Numbered from the stretch's first letter, positions 25,367-34,059 are shown. The stretch is DNA of 38,892 nucleotides from Planctomycetota bacterium (GCA_020351025.1 CP070728.1:937099-975990), one strand, 5' to 3'. The notes: generated by a model not told the origin, from the sequence alone. A program made the numbers and translations.

Positions 25367-25395
25367 TTGTCAGCCTCGCCTTTCTGTGTTATTAT
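25367..25395 (+). promoter_or_regulatory. sigma70-type promoter of tRNA-Ala
   Basis: TTGTCA (25367-25372) and TATTAT (25390-25395) are 17 bases apart. The predicted transcription start, near 25402, lies five bases before the mature tRNA. Confidence 0.65.
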
Positions 25396-25406
25396 TATTG
25401 AACTTC

Positions 25407-25479
<73 letters not shown>

Positions 25480-25673
25480 TTGTCCACCATTCTTGTATCA
25501 CTGCAAAAACTTCGAATCTTGCATTCTTATCAGACCATTCGAAGAAATATTGACTTTTTCGGGATTTTATTATTACCCGCCGCCCCCTGTTGTTTGTTAA
25601 ATTTTATAAGGATGTATGTTGCCGTATCTCTCCTTTTTAAAGGCGAAAAGAACTAAAAAGGTATAGTGACCAG

Positions 25674-27092
25674 ATGAAAAGTGCATTCTCTCTAAGTCTT
25701 GTCTTCTTTTTGGCTCTGTCGATACCGGCCTTCGCTCAAAACCGCTTTGTGCCCTTAGAGTATCAAACGATTAGGGAAGCTATTGCCGAATGCAATCACG
25801 GCGATGTTATTATCCTCGAACCAACCATCTACACCGGCCCCGACAACCGAAACATTGATTTTATGGGCCTTGCCATCACTATCAAAAGCACCCACCCATA
25901 TGACCAGCAAATCGTAAACAGCACAGTTATCGACTGTCAAGAAGAAGACCCTGCCTTTATCTTTCACAGGGGTGAAGATGCTAATTCAGTCCTTGCTGGA
26001 TTAACCATTATCAATGGAAACTCTATCTATGGCGGCGCAATCAACTTCTCAAACGCAAGCAACCCTACGCTTACAAACTGTGTCATCACCGCTAATTCTG
26101 CAAGCTTTGGTGGAGCCTTTGCCTGCGGTGGTGATAGTCGTCCTCTGATTACAAATTGCACTATAATGGGCAATTCTGCTCTACTCGGAGGTGCTATCTA
26201 TTGTAATGCCGGAAGCCCCACGATTAGGAATTCTATTATTAGCGGCAACCTCGCCTCTCTCGGGGGCGCAATTAATTCCTCTGTCAGCTCACCAGCCGTT
26301 CGAAATTGCACCTTCACTGGCAATGAAGCATCCAGCGGCGGCGCAATCTACTGTTACAATTCCAGCACTATGACGCTCGACAATACCATCCTTTGGGCCA
26401 ACACAGCCGATAACGGGGCAGAGCTTTTCATCAGTAACTTGGCAAGCGTGACGGTTTTCTACTGTGACATACAGGGCGGACAGCTGGACGCTGTTGTTAA
26501 GGAAGGTTGTATCCTAAACTGGAACATCGGCAGCATAACTGATGACCCCTGTTTTGTTCAGCTTGGTTACAGGAATGCTAACGACCTTTGGATTGATGGT
26601 GATTATCATTTACTTGAAAATTCCCCTTGCATCGATACCGGCAACCCGCATTTAATCGCGCAATCTGATGAAACCGATATCGATGGTGACCCTCGATTGA
26701 TAGATGGCAGAGTTGACATCGGTGCCGATGAGTTCTCCGATATAGCCATACTGGCCTACCTTGTAATATATCCGCACTCCCTCAATCTTGCCAGCAAGGC
26801 CCACTCAATTAAGTGTCACATCTGGCTACAAGAAGGTTATAATATTCTTGATGTTGACCCAAATACTGTTTCGCTTGGGGATGAAAAAAACAGAATTGTT
26901 CCACATTCCCTCTGCCCGAAGGAACAAGAGCGGGTTCTAATGGCGCGCTTCAGCCGGTCTGAGGTTCAGGAAATTCTCCCTATCGGTTTAGTCGAACTGA
27001 CCGTGACCGGTGAACTTCTCGATGGGACTAAATTTAAAGGGGCTGATACAATTAAGGTAATAAATAAACAGGTAGGTAAACCACCTAAGTAA
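25674..27092 (+). CDS. secreted right-handed beta-helix protein
   Basis: A 472-residue exported protein. A signal peptide with probable cleavage after AFA (residue 21) precedes a parallel beta-helix domain. Five units of 25-26 residues, each opening with GGAI/GGAF and carrying an N-C/S-T-I-x-G-N core, run from about 120 to 247, the pattern of pectate-lyase-like and polymorphic outer membrane repeats. A DxDGDPRLIDGRVDIGADE segment near 325-345 is common after such repeats in planctomycetal proteins. The last 120 residues form a separate beta-rich domain. Substrate and function are unknown; no catalytic residues stand out. No autotransporter or C-terminal sorting tag is evident. Confidence 0.75.
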   Translation: MKSAFSLSLVFFLALSIPAFAQNRFVPLEYQTIREAIAECNHGDVIILEPTIYTGPDNRNIDFMGLAITIKSTHPYDQQIVNSTVIDCQEEDPAFIFHRGEDANSVLAGLTIINGNSIYGGAINFSNASNPTLTNCVITANSASFGGAFACGGDSRPLITNCTIMGNSALLGGAIYCNAGSPTIRNSIISGNLASLGGAINSSVSSPAVRNCTFTGNEASSGGAIYCYNSSTMTLDNTILWANTADNGAELFISNLASVTVFYCDIQGGQLDAVVKEGCILNWNIGSITDDPCFVQLGYRNANDLWIDGDYHLLENSPCIDTGNPHLIAQSDETDIDGDPRLIDGRVDIGADEFSDIAILAYLVIYPHSLNLASKAHSIKCHIWLQEGYNILDVDPNTVSLGDEKNRIVPHSLCPKEQERVLMARFSRSEVQEILPIGLVELTVTGELLDGTKFKGADTIKVINKQVGKPPK

Positions 27093-27176
27093 CAGTGGCA
27101 ATCGCCATGAATTTATAGAAGGGATAAAATAGGGCGTATAAAGCAGATTTGCCTTCACTTCGCGATTGACCTTTAG

Positions 27177-27638
27177 TTAATCGTTTTTGCCGTATAGCCA
27201 GCCTCTATCAGCTAATTTGTAATCGATGATTTCATCCGGCTTGAAAAACAGCTTTATTTCGTATTCAGCCGATTTAGAACTGTCCGAACCGTGTATGAGG
27301 TTGTGTTTTTTTGAACAGCTAAAGTCACCACGAATACTGCCTGGCTCAGCATCATACCCGAAAGTGGCACCTATCATCTTACGAACCGTATCTATAATCC
27401 CTTCGGCCTCCCAGACCGTTACAAGGACAGGGGATGAACACGTGAACTTTACTAAGCCTTCGAAAAACGCTTGGCCCTCATGAACCAAATAAAATTGGCG
27501 GACAAGATCTTTGGAAAGTTGAATTAATTTTGCTGCGACGAGTTTAAAGCCCTTCTTTTCCAATCGTCCGATTATCTCACCAGCCAGATGCCGTTGGATT
27601 CCGTCCGGCTTGATGATTATTAAAGTACGTTCTGCCAT
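27177..27638 (-). CDS. ndk: nucleoside diphosphate kinase
   Basis: Ndk balances nucleoside triphosphates by ping-pong phosphate transfer through a histidine. The 153-residue protein has ERTLIIIKPDGIQRHLAGEII at the start (read from residue 3), the GSIRGDF motif and the active-site H116 in NLIHGSDS, then a normal C-terminus. The segment before the active-site His (FSCSKKHN) differs from the usual RNxIHGSD lead but keeps the histidine. The frame extends upstream to 27665, yet ATG at 27638 is the standard start. Confidence 0.95.
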   Translation of the reverse strand: MAERTLIIIKPDGIQRHLAGEIIGRLEKKGFKLVAAKLIQLSKDLVRQFYLVHEGQAFFEGLVKFTCSSPVLVTVWEAEGIIDTVRKMIGATFGYDAEPGSIRGDFSCSKKHNLIHGSDSSKSAEYEIKLFFKPDEIIDYKLADRGWLYGKND

Positions 27639-27693
27639 CTTTGTGTCTCGTGGCCCGTCGCTCATGCCTCAAAATCCGCGTCGCAGGTCACGA

Positions 27694-28470
27694 TTACATC
27701 CCCTGGGGGACAATATAAATCTCAACTCGTCGGTTTTGTGGTTCGCCTTTTTTATTGGGTTTATTCGGAACGATTGGACGAAATTCGCCAAATCCTCGTA
27801 TACTCATTCGCTCGGATGTAATCTTGTTGTTCGTCATTATGTCTAGCACTGATATTGCTCTGTGAGCGGAAAGGTGCCAGTTCGTCGGATGCCTCTCACG
27901 GGTTGCGGGCCTGGAAATACGCAGGTCATCGGTATGGCCGGCAATTATAATATCAAATTTCTTGCCTTGTTCTGAATTCAGAATTGTACACAGCTCTCCT
28001 ATGGATTTAACCGCTGCAGATGCCACCTTGTCGCTGCCACGTTCGAAAAGTAAATCGCTCTTAAACTTCACTATCCCACGGCTTGAATCGTAAGTTACCA
28101 TCTCTTGACCTTTGGCAAAGTCCTCCAGCATCGTGCTAAGCTCGACCGGAAGCTCGGCACCGCCATAAAGCAACTGTTGACGCATCGTTGCAATCAGGGC
28201 CTTCTTTTTGTCCGAGTCTTCCTTCAGTGCATCGAGCTTCTCTTGAAGCGCATCTAACGCAATATCGCACCGGCTATCTGCGGTATCAAGACCTCTTTGA
28301 ACCTGGGCAAATTTTAGCCTTGTGCTTTGTAAGTCACTCTCAAGCTCCGCTATCCGTCGTTGCTGTGTTTCGTTTTGGATTCGCAGGTTGTCTAACTCCG
28401 GCGCGCAACCATTCGTTAACACGACAAAAGCACACATAAGAAAAAGCGCTGAAACTTTGACTGTTCGCAT
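27694..28470 (-). CDS. OmpA/Pal-like peptidoglycan-binding lipoprotein
   Basis: A 258-residue envelope protein. The N-terminal hydrophobic segment ends in LTNGC (Cys22), a near-lipobox, then a long coiled coil (about 28-90) precedes the C-terminal OmpA domain (about 125-255). GHTDDLRIS and NRRVEIYIVP are the peptidoglycan-binding hallmarks; the acidic residue that contacts diaminopimelate lies in the first. GAAAGGATGG precedes the ATG. The domain order matches the coiled-coil OmpA family near flagellar MotB and Pal, but there is no MotA gene next to it, so a structural anchoring role is more likely. Confidence 0.85.
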   Translation of the reverse strand: MRTVKVSALFLMCAFVVLTNGCAPELDNLRIQNETQQRRIAELESDLQSTRLKFAQVQRGLDTADSRCDIALDALQEKLDALKEDSDKKKALIATMRQQLLYGGAELPVELSTMLEDFAKGQEMVTYDSSRGIVKFKSDLLFERGSDKVASAAVKSIGELCTILNSEQGKKFDIIIAGHTDDLRISRPATRERHPTNWHLSAHRAISVLDIMTNNKITSERMSIRGFGEFRPIVPNKPNKKGEPQNRRVEIYIVPQGM

Positions 28471-28791
28471 CGTTCCATCCTTTCAAATTAGCTCAAGACA
28501 GGTAAACTTATTAACCATCCTATGGTATTTAGCCCCTTTATTTATAAGCTCTTACAACCAGCTAATTACTTCGCTCTCTACCTCGCACGTAAATAGAACC
28601 TATTTGTTTTTATCCGTCAAGGATAAACTTTCAAAATATTGGGGGCCTTTTTAACGGCTATTTCTTAAAATAAAAACCACCGTTTGTTCTCGCTTTCTCG
28701 TAGCAAAAACAGCTTACTTTGCATAAAAAGAAGCTGCTTTTGCTTTGTTGAACCATTTGCCCTTAAAAAGCAAATACACTAAAATAACAGA
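28471..28791. other. 321-base intergenic region with a long hairpin
   Basis: No gene seen. A hairpin with one mismatch, GCAAAAACAGCTT (28703-28715) against AAGCTGCTTTTGC (28731-28743), is followed by TTTGTTG and may be a terminator. A promoter-like pair TTGCCC (28757-28762) and TAAAAT (28780-28785), 17 bases apart, ends this interval just before the next gene. Confidence 0.5.
28757..28785 (+). promoter_or_regulatory. promoter giving a possibly leaderless transcript
   Basis: TTGCCC and TAAAAT are separated by 17 bases. The usual start, about 7 bases after the -10, coincides with the ATG at 28792, and no Shine-Dalgarno precedes that ATG, so the message may be leaderless. Confidence 0.4.
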
Positions 28792-29085
28792 ATGAAACGC
28801 CGTGTCTATCTTGACATAGAGACAACCGGCTTAAGTCCGAGGTATTCGGATTTGACTGTGATAGGCCTGGCCTTGGAGGAAGGAAAAAGCTGCTCAGTAC
28901 TGCAGCTTGTTGGGAAAAAACTCGCTGTTGCCAAAAGGTTGCGAAATATAAATGGACCACTTGCTGTAGATTTATGGTACAACTATCAATATAGGCAGCA
29001 AAAGCAATCCTTGGCCGTCCTTCTTGAGTACAATAGGCAGAATGTCTTGAATCTGAGCATCCTTAAAAGAAAGCTGCGAGCTTAA
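28792..29085 (+). pseudogene. internally shortened YprB-like RNase H-fold protein
   Basis: The 97-residue frame starts like a YprB/RNase_H_2 exonuclease: VYLDIETTGLSPRYSDLTVIG holds the first catalytic Asp-Glu motif (D8, E10). It then jumps to the C-terminal end of the family, GPLAVDLWYNYQYRQQKQSL and LLEYNRQNVLNLSIL. The usual middle part of about 70-80 residues with the NGxxFDxP motif is absent, and the last catalytic Asp of the N-R-E-D-V motif is replaced (NRQNV). The frame is nevertheless open with a promoter at its start. I call it an in-frame-deleted remnant, though a functional small binding domain cannot be excluded. Confidence 0.6.
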
Positions 29086-29242
29086 AACAAAGATGCTAAG
29101 CTTTGTCTTTGGATAGTTTGCTTACAATTATTGCAATGACAGTATTTGGTTTATCGTATCTTATTTAAAAGTTAAGACTAAAAGCTTTATCTAATCCTTA
29201 GCCGGGTATGTTCATTCTCATTAAGAATTTAAGGAGTTTAAT

Positions 29243-30070
29243 ATGTTTGGTCAGCGAAAAATAAGTAAATTTATGCCGGTAGCAGTGTGGTTGGCTGTGT
29301 TCGCGTTTGTTTGCATTTTGTTCGCTCATGACAAAAACCCTGAAGAAAAACTCAGTATCGGCGAACGTTTTCACTATGAAACTGCCCAAACCTGGAAGGG
29401 CGCCTTGGGTGATATGTTTCGCTCAAAGCCAAAATTGCCGCCTCAATATAAAACTTACCGGGACTCAAAAAAAATAGAATTACCAAAGCCTCAATTCCGT
29501 GGTATTGCTCTCGAAGAGGCTATTGAAAAACGCCGTTCTGTACGGAACTATTCAGACAAACCAATCACTATGGACCAGTTATCACAGCTGTTATTTGCCG
29601 CACAGGGGGTAACAGGACATATGTACGGCAAGGCCCTCCGTACAGCACCATCGGCAGGGGCCCTATATCCCTTTGAAGTCTATGTCGTCGTTAATAATGT
29701 CGAGAACCTGCCGCGTGCCATCTACCATTATTCTGTTTTAGACCATACCCTTGAACTGCTAAAAAAAGGAGATTTTCGCAGCAAAATTACAGACGCAGGC
29801 CTCAAGCAGGAAATGCTTGGCGACGCCGCGGTAACGTTTGTTCTTTCAGCTATCTTCGACCGTGTCCGTCACAAGTATGGCGAACGCGGCTACAGGTATA
29901 CATACATCGAGGCTGGTCACATCAGCCAGAACCTCTATCTTCAGTCCGTCTCATTGGGATTGGGCTCTGTCTGTGCCGGTGCCTTTTTGGATGAAAAAGT
30001 CAATAAACTGATTGATGTTGACGGCCGAAAAGAAGCGGTTATTTATCTACACGCCGTAGGCTCTTTATGA
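29243..30070 (+). CDS. membrane-anchored SagB-type nitroreductase
   Basis: A 275-residue FMN-dependent oxidoreductase of the nitroreductase superfamily, SagB/thiazole-forming-dehydrogenase type. An N-terminal membrane segment (about 11-28) anchors it, and the catalytic domain begins near 88: EEAIEKRRSVRNYSDKPIT is the FMN-binding motif, followed by TAPSAGALYPFEVYVVV and EAGHISQNLYLQSVSLGLG. No toxin precursor or SagC/D gene is nearby, so it is not a thiazole-peptide cluster. AAGGAG lies 6 bases before the ATG. Its stop overlaps the start of the next gene (ATGA), linking the two. Confidence 0.88.
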   Translation: MFGQRKISKFMPVAVWLAVFAFVCILFAHDKNPEEKLSIGERFHYETAQTWKGALGDMFRSKPKLPPQYKTYRDSKKIELPKPQFRGIALEEAIEKRRSVRNYSDKPITMDQLSQLLFAAQGVTGHMYGKALRTAPSAGALYPFEVYVVVNNVENLPRAIYHYSVLDHTLELLKKGDFRSKITDAGLKQEMLGDAAVTFVLSAIFDRVRHKYGERGYRYTYIEAGHISQNLYLQSVSLGLGSVCAGAFLDEKVNKLIDVDGRKEAVIYLHAVGSL

Positions 30071-30294
30071 AGCGACACCATTTCAATTACATTGTCAGTT
30101 TCCTGTTATTGCTTGCCCTCTGTATTACCGGTGCAACAGGTTACATTCAGGCGCAGTTAGAGCTTCGCCGCTTTATTCCACACCGCTATTTTGCATATGT
30201 TACTCTGGGCCTTGCAGCTGTACACGTATATTTCAATGCTGGCAAGCTCTGGCGATACCTCACCAGCAAATTCAAAAAAAACAAACTAGAGTGA
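30067..30294 (+). CDS. small cytochrome-b-like membrane protein (DUF4405-like)
   Basis: A 75-residue protein with two hydrophobic helices (about 8-27 and 41-57). Histidines at the ends of the helices (HH at 4-5, H39 and H53) are placed as in the DUF4405 cytochrome-b-like family, where they ligate haem. It overlaps the nitroreductase gene by four bases. The pairing suggests electron transfer from a membrane haem protein to the flavin enzyme, but this is inferred from context. Confidence 0.65.
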   Translation: MKRHHFNYIVSFLLLLALCITGATGYIQAQLELRRFIPHRYFAYVTLGLAAVHVYFNAGKLWRYLTSKFKKNKLE

Positions 30295-30490
30295 ATGCTA
30301 GGCCATAAGTTTTGGCTGCAAGTTGAACGAAGGAATAACTTATCGTAGCGTCTTGGCCTACTTACCCGTGTTTTTTGTATCTAACTCCGGCAAAGAGGCA
30401 TTATTTTTACCTCAAAAATGCCTTTTGACTCAGTTACACATTTACATCGGGGCAAAAAACCGATATAATTGATTATTAGGAGTCATTGAC

Positions 30491-32011
30491 ATGTTTCCGT
30501 ATGTGAATAACCGTTGTACCGATTACAGCTGCTCAGTCCACAACCAACGCAGTCCGCTCAAAGGGATGGAGAAAGGCAGAAAGAATATCCTCGATCTAGA
30601 ACATAAGCGGAACTCATACAGTTGCTTCGCTCGGCGACAAATTCTAAAGCAGGGGCTTTATTACGCTGCCATGGTTGCGGGTTTGTCGCCCAGCCTCTGG
30701 ATTGGTGGCTGCAAAAAGCAAACCACAAATATACCAACCAACGTGATACTGATTTCAATTGACACTTTGCGTGCCGACCATCTCGGTTGTTACGGTTACT
30801 CAAGACCGACTTCACCCATACTTGACAGGTTGGCCTCTCAGGGCTTATTGTTTGAGAACGTTATGTCAACTTCACCTTGGACCTTGCCAGCCCACGGAAC
30901 CCTACTGACCGGATTATACCCCAGTCGGCATGGTCTAACAGCGTACAATACGCGCCTGCCTGCCGGTATTATAACTTTGGCCGATATTCTTAAGGAACAC
31001 GGCTTCTTAACCGCGGCAATCGTCAACACACATGTTCTGACCGCAAGATATGGGCTTAATCAAGGCTTCAGCGACTTTACCTATGTCGATGAGAACCTTA
31101 GGCTCAGAGAGCCAACCAGGGTTGGCGCGAAAGCCGTGAAGTGGCTCTCGAAACATAAGACTGAACCCTTTTTCCTTTTTCTGCATTACTTTGATATACA
31201 TAGTGATTATTGCTCATTGCCGTATTATGAGAAGCAATTTGTTCGTCCTTACCAGGGCTTTGCTGATGGTACAACAAAGCAATTAATAGACTTTTACAGG
31301 GGACAGGTTCACTTTGACCAGAATGATGCTGAGCATCTCATTGATCTGTATGACGCGAGTATCCGGCAAATGGACGATGGAATCGCTCACCTATTGCAGT
31401 TACTTGATTTCAACGAACTACTTGATAAATCTCTGGTTATTGTTACTTCAGACCATGGCGAGGAGTTCTTGGACCACGGGGGAGTCTTGCATAGCCGAAC
31501 TCAATACCAAGAGCTCATTCACGTCCCTCTTATCGTGCGTGGGCCGGGAATCACACACTCAAAAAGGATAAAACACCCTGTTTCTCTTGTGGATATTATG
31601 CCCACAATACTATCTTTGCTTGCTATTGACAAACCTGCTTGGCTGGATGGTCTTGACCTCTGTCCATTATGGCAAAAAAGTGATTTCAAATTGGCTCCAA
31701 GATACCTTTTTGCCGAAGGCAGCAGAATCATGCTGCCCGACAAAAAAATCAAAGATATCGATATCAAACGTGCAGTCCGTCACTTTCGCTACAAACTTCA
31801 TTATGATAAGTCAACAAAAGCAGTGCAGCTTTATGACTTGTGGAATGACCCGCGGGAGAAAATCGATGTTGCAGCTAAGCATGCTAATTTGGTCGGTTCG
31901 ATGCTCTCACAACTCAAAGATTTCATGAACATTGGCATAAAGGGAGCGCCGCTTCCCCCACTTTCTCCTCAAGATGTTCAGAAACTTAAGAGCCTTGGTT
32001 ACCTAGGATAA
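30491..32011 (+). CDS. sulfatase-fold lipoprotein with Thr in place of the formylglycine residue
   Basis: A 506-residue member of the sulfatase/alkaline phosphatase superfamily. Metal ligands lie in ILISIDTLRADHLG and VTSDHGEEFLDHGG. The motif that in sulfatases reads C/S-x-P-x-R is here T131-L-P-A-H135, in WTLPAHGTLLTGLYPSRHG; without Cys or Ser no formylglycine can form, so it may be a phosphodiesterase-, phosphotransferase- or hydrolase-type relative. Residues 47-53 (ARRQILK) look like a twin-arginine signal, followed by a hydrophobic stretch and lipobox IGGC (C74). AGGAG lies 8 bases before ATG 30491; ATG 30566 is an alternative. The end, LKSLGYLG, is typical. Confidence 0.85.
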   Translation: MFPYVNNRCTDYSCSVHNQRSPLKGMEKGRKNILDLEHKRNSYSCFARRQILKQGLYYAAMVAGLSPSLWIGGCKKQTTNIPTNVILISIDTLRADHLGCYGYSRPTSPILDRLASQGLLFENVMSTSPWTLPAHGTLLTGLYPSRHGLTAYNTRLPAGIITLADILKEHGFLTAAIVNTHVLTARYGLNQGFSDFTYVDENLRLREPTRVGAKAVKWLSKHKTEPFFLFLHYFDIHSDYCSLPYYEKQFVRPYQGFADGTTKQLIDFYRGQVHFDQNDAEHLIDLYDASIRQMDDGIAHLLQLLDFNELLDKSLVIVTSDHGEEFLDHGGVLHSRTQYQELIHVPLIVRGPGITHSKRIKHPVSLVDIMPTILSLLAIDKPAWLDGLDLCPLWQKSDFKLAPRYLFAEGSRIMLPDKKIKDIDIKRAVRHFRYKLHYDKSTKAVQLYDLWNDPREKIDVAAKHANLVGSMLSQLKDFMNIGIKGAPLPPLSPQDVQKLKSLGYLG

Positions 32012-32089
32012 GGTGCTGCATCCTAAATCTGAGAGTTCTAATGAATTTCACATGCGATTTTGCTTTTCAGTTCCAGCGGTGAGGGTGGC

Positions 32090-33100
32090 TTAGCTTTTTG
32101 CTTTCTTTGGTTTCTTTTTCTTCTTAGCCTTCTTTTCTTTCTTTGCTTTTGGCTTCGCGACTGCTGCTTTTGCACCTTGGCTGCTGAGCATGAAGGCCCC
32201 GCCGACTATCAGCAACGAAGCTAAAATAACACCTATCACGATGTACCAGATTATGCCTTGCACACTTGTAAGTATTACAGGCACCACACCTTTTTGAGCC
32301 TTAACAGCCACGATTGCTATGTATATAAAAGATGCTAGCGGTACAAACAGCATAATCCCGAGGACATTACTTAACCTGTCCACCTCTGACTCAACGTACG
32401 CTGCAACCATCGCCGGTGCCTCCATCGCAGGTTCCGGCCCGGCAATCTCTTCCGCTGGAATCAGCTCTTCTGCCTCGGCTGCTACCTCCAGCGCTGAACC
32501 TTCCTTAGCTTCTTTCTCCTCCTCTCCCTCAGGGGTGTAGATTTCATCAAGAATACCGCCTAACGAAGTGTCATCAGCTTGCAACGAAAGGTCCAGCAGA
32601 CCTGAGCCGCTGCCGAAAGTATCCAGGTTTACGTCCTCTTCTATCTCTTCCAAGGACGCTTCACCTGGGGCAGCTTTGGTCTCGGCCAGCATGTCGTCAG
32701 GCAGGACTGTTCCACCCGATGCAGCCTTCGTCTCAGCCATCGTATCGTCTGCAACCTTGTATTCACTCGCCGTTTCCTCCCCCAGAACATTGATTCCGTC
32801 TCCCGCAACTGGCGTTGTCTGCTCCCTCAAGTCACCTGCTGCGGGTGGCTCCTCTGATTCCGGCGCCAAAGAAATGTCCGTTTCTTCTGAAGTCTCTTCC
32901 GTTTCACTTGGCGATATTTCTTGCGGCGCCTCGGCTCTTGTGTCAGCCATCAAGCCTTCCACTTCATCTACTTTAAACAGCAAATTCGGGCCATCGCGAA
33001 ACTCACGAAGCTTGCCCTCCTTGACCAGTTCTTTTACTTCTTCCTCAGTTTTATTGAGTTTCTCGGCAACCTCTTTTAATGAATAAAACATACTAGCCAT
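32090..33100 (-). CDS. HTH-domain membrane protein with acidic linker and Lys-rich tail
   Basis: A 336-residue protein of unusual layout. Residues 4-50 form a MerR/excisionase-like helix-turn-helix (MFYSLKEVAEKLNKTEEEV). A long acidic, Glu/Ala-rich region (52-240) contains two copies of a DDxMAETKAA unit (about 118-146) and a GSGLLDLSLQADDTSLGGIL stretch (164-183) that I associate with planctomycetal HTH proteins. Two transmembrane helices follow (about 246-266 and 283-305), and the last 25 residues are almost all Lys/Ala/Pro. A membrane-tethered DNA-binding protein is the simplest reading, function unknown. AGGAG lies 11 bases before the ATG. Confidence 0.75.
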   Translation of the reverse strand: MASMFYSLKEVAEKLNKTEEEVKELVKEGKLREFRDGPNLLFKVDEVEGLMADTRAEAPQEISPSETEETSEETDISLAPESEEPPAAGDLREQTTPVAGDGINVLGEETASEYKVADDTMAETKAASGGTVLPDDMLAETKAAPGEASLEEIEEDVNLDTFGSGSGLLDLSLQADDTSLGGILDEIYTPEGEEEKEAKEGSALEVAAEAEELIPAEEIAGPEPAMEAPAMVAAYVESEVDRLSNVLGIMLFVPLASFIYIAIVAVKAQKGVVPVILTSVQGIIWYIVIGVILASLLIVGGAFMLSSQGAKAAVAKPKAKKEKKAKKKKKPKKAKS

Positions 33101-33287
33101 AATTAGTTATTCTCCTAAAACCTAGGATTTCCATTTGGGCTCCGATAATCAACTTTCTAAGCAAATTATATCCTACTTATCACAATTATGCAAGCTAATT
33201 TTCAAGCAGAAAGCTCGTACATGGGTGTCTGAAAGGAAGATTTGAAAAACAATAATTTAATTCTTGAACCCTTAAAATCCGATTTTG

Positions 33288-33316
33288 TTGCAGTCTTGAG
33301 AGTCTTCGTGTAAAAT
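33288..33316 (+). promoter_or_regulatory. sigma70-type promoter of tRNA-Pro
   Basis: TTGCAG (33288-33293) and TAAAAT (33311-33316), 17 bases apart, place the transcription start about 25 bases before the tRNA. Confidence 0.6.
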
Positions 33317-33347
33317 AAACCAAATATATGTGTTATCTTCCTTGCTA

Positions 33348-33422
33348 CGGGGTGTAGCTCAGTTTGGCTAGAGCGCCTGCTTTGGGAGCAGGAGGTCGTA
33401 GGTTCGAGTCCTATCACCCCGA
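33348..33422 (+). tRNA. tRNA-Pro (anticodon TGG)
   Basis: A complete 75-base cloverleaf with acceptor stem CGGGGTG/CACCCCG, D-arm GCTC...GAGC, anticodon stem CCTGC/GCAGG around loop TTTGGGA (anticodon TGG), and T-arm with GGTTCGAGTCC. The discriminator is A and CCA is not encoded. Confidence 0.96.
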
Positions 33423-34059
33423 GTTACGAAAAAACTGCTCCTCTCCAACCACCTGCACTTGGCTCACTCATTAATCGACCTTCCATCGGGCCCGGAATTG
33501 CTCAAGCCGTCAACCTCTGCGGGAAATCTTCACCTTCACGGAATGAAGCTCACTAGCCGGGCGATACAAATCAACACAACGCACCTTTGGCTGTCCCAGT
33601 ATCGTCTCTCCTGCATTTTCCATAGTCGATTAGCGCCGGGAACATCAGCCGGTTCCGAAACTAAAAAGCCCTCCTGTAGGAAGCTAAAGTTGGTACCTTT
33701 GCTTGCAGCCACCTAAAAGTTCTTGTTGATTGTTTCACTCAAATTTGCTATTCTGTATATTATATCCAAAAGCGGATTATAGGCTTATCACCCTAAGCAG
33801 CAAGGGAAGGATTCTTGGGTTCTTTGCCCGGCAAAGAAGATGGTAGAACATGTTCAAGAGGGTAAAGACAAATTACTTCGACAGCCTAAGGTCTTATCCT
33901 GTTGTGTGGGGAACCTATATTAAGCAAATGTCGGTCTAAAGGGAAAAAACAATTGCCCAGAGAGAAATGTAGAGATGATATCGCTTCGTCCTTGCGGAGC
34001 TGCTGGAACCAGGGAAAAGGGCTGAGCGATAGTTATTGGTTGCAGAAATAGAACTCAAT
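33423..34059. other. 637-base intergenic region and long leader of the sensor kinase gene
   Basis: No recognisable gene. A reading frame at 33459-33716 looks non-coding. A promoter-like pair TTGATT (33726-33731) and TATTCT (33749-33754), 17 bases apart, would start a leader of about 300 bases before the kinase gene. Within that leader TTCTTTGC (33820-33827) and GCAAAGAA (33831-33838) form a perfect 8-bp stem. ATCGCT near 33979 can pair with AGCGAT at 34025-34030 just before the coding region. No known riboswitch was recognised and no integrase or duplicated tRNA end follows the tRNA. Confidence 0.45.

Noticed and set aside
26031-26411. Tandem DNA repeats in the beta-helix gene as a CRISPR or satellite array
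   Set aside because: The repetition is at protein level (25-26 residue units) with divergent DNA; it encodes beta-helix coils.
29243-30294. Thiazole/oxazole-modified peptide cluster around the SagB-like gene
   Set aside because: No cyclodehydratase, docking protein or precursor peptide is present in the neighbourhood.
33202-33417. Minus-strand frame starting MIGLEPTTSCSQSRR
   Set aside because: Antisense translation of tRNA-Pro, a common false protein in databases.
33459-33716. 85-codon frame after tRNA-Pro
   Set aside because: No domain, no promoter or ribosome binding site of note, and composition unlike neighbouring genes.
33348-34059. tRNA-Pro as an integration site for a mobile element
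   Set aside because: No integrase, no repeated tRNA 3' end and no mobile gene follow within the window.
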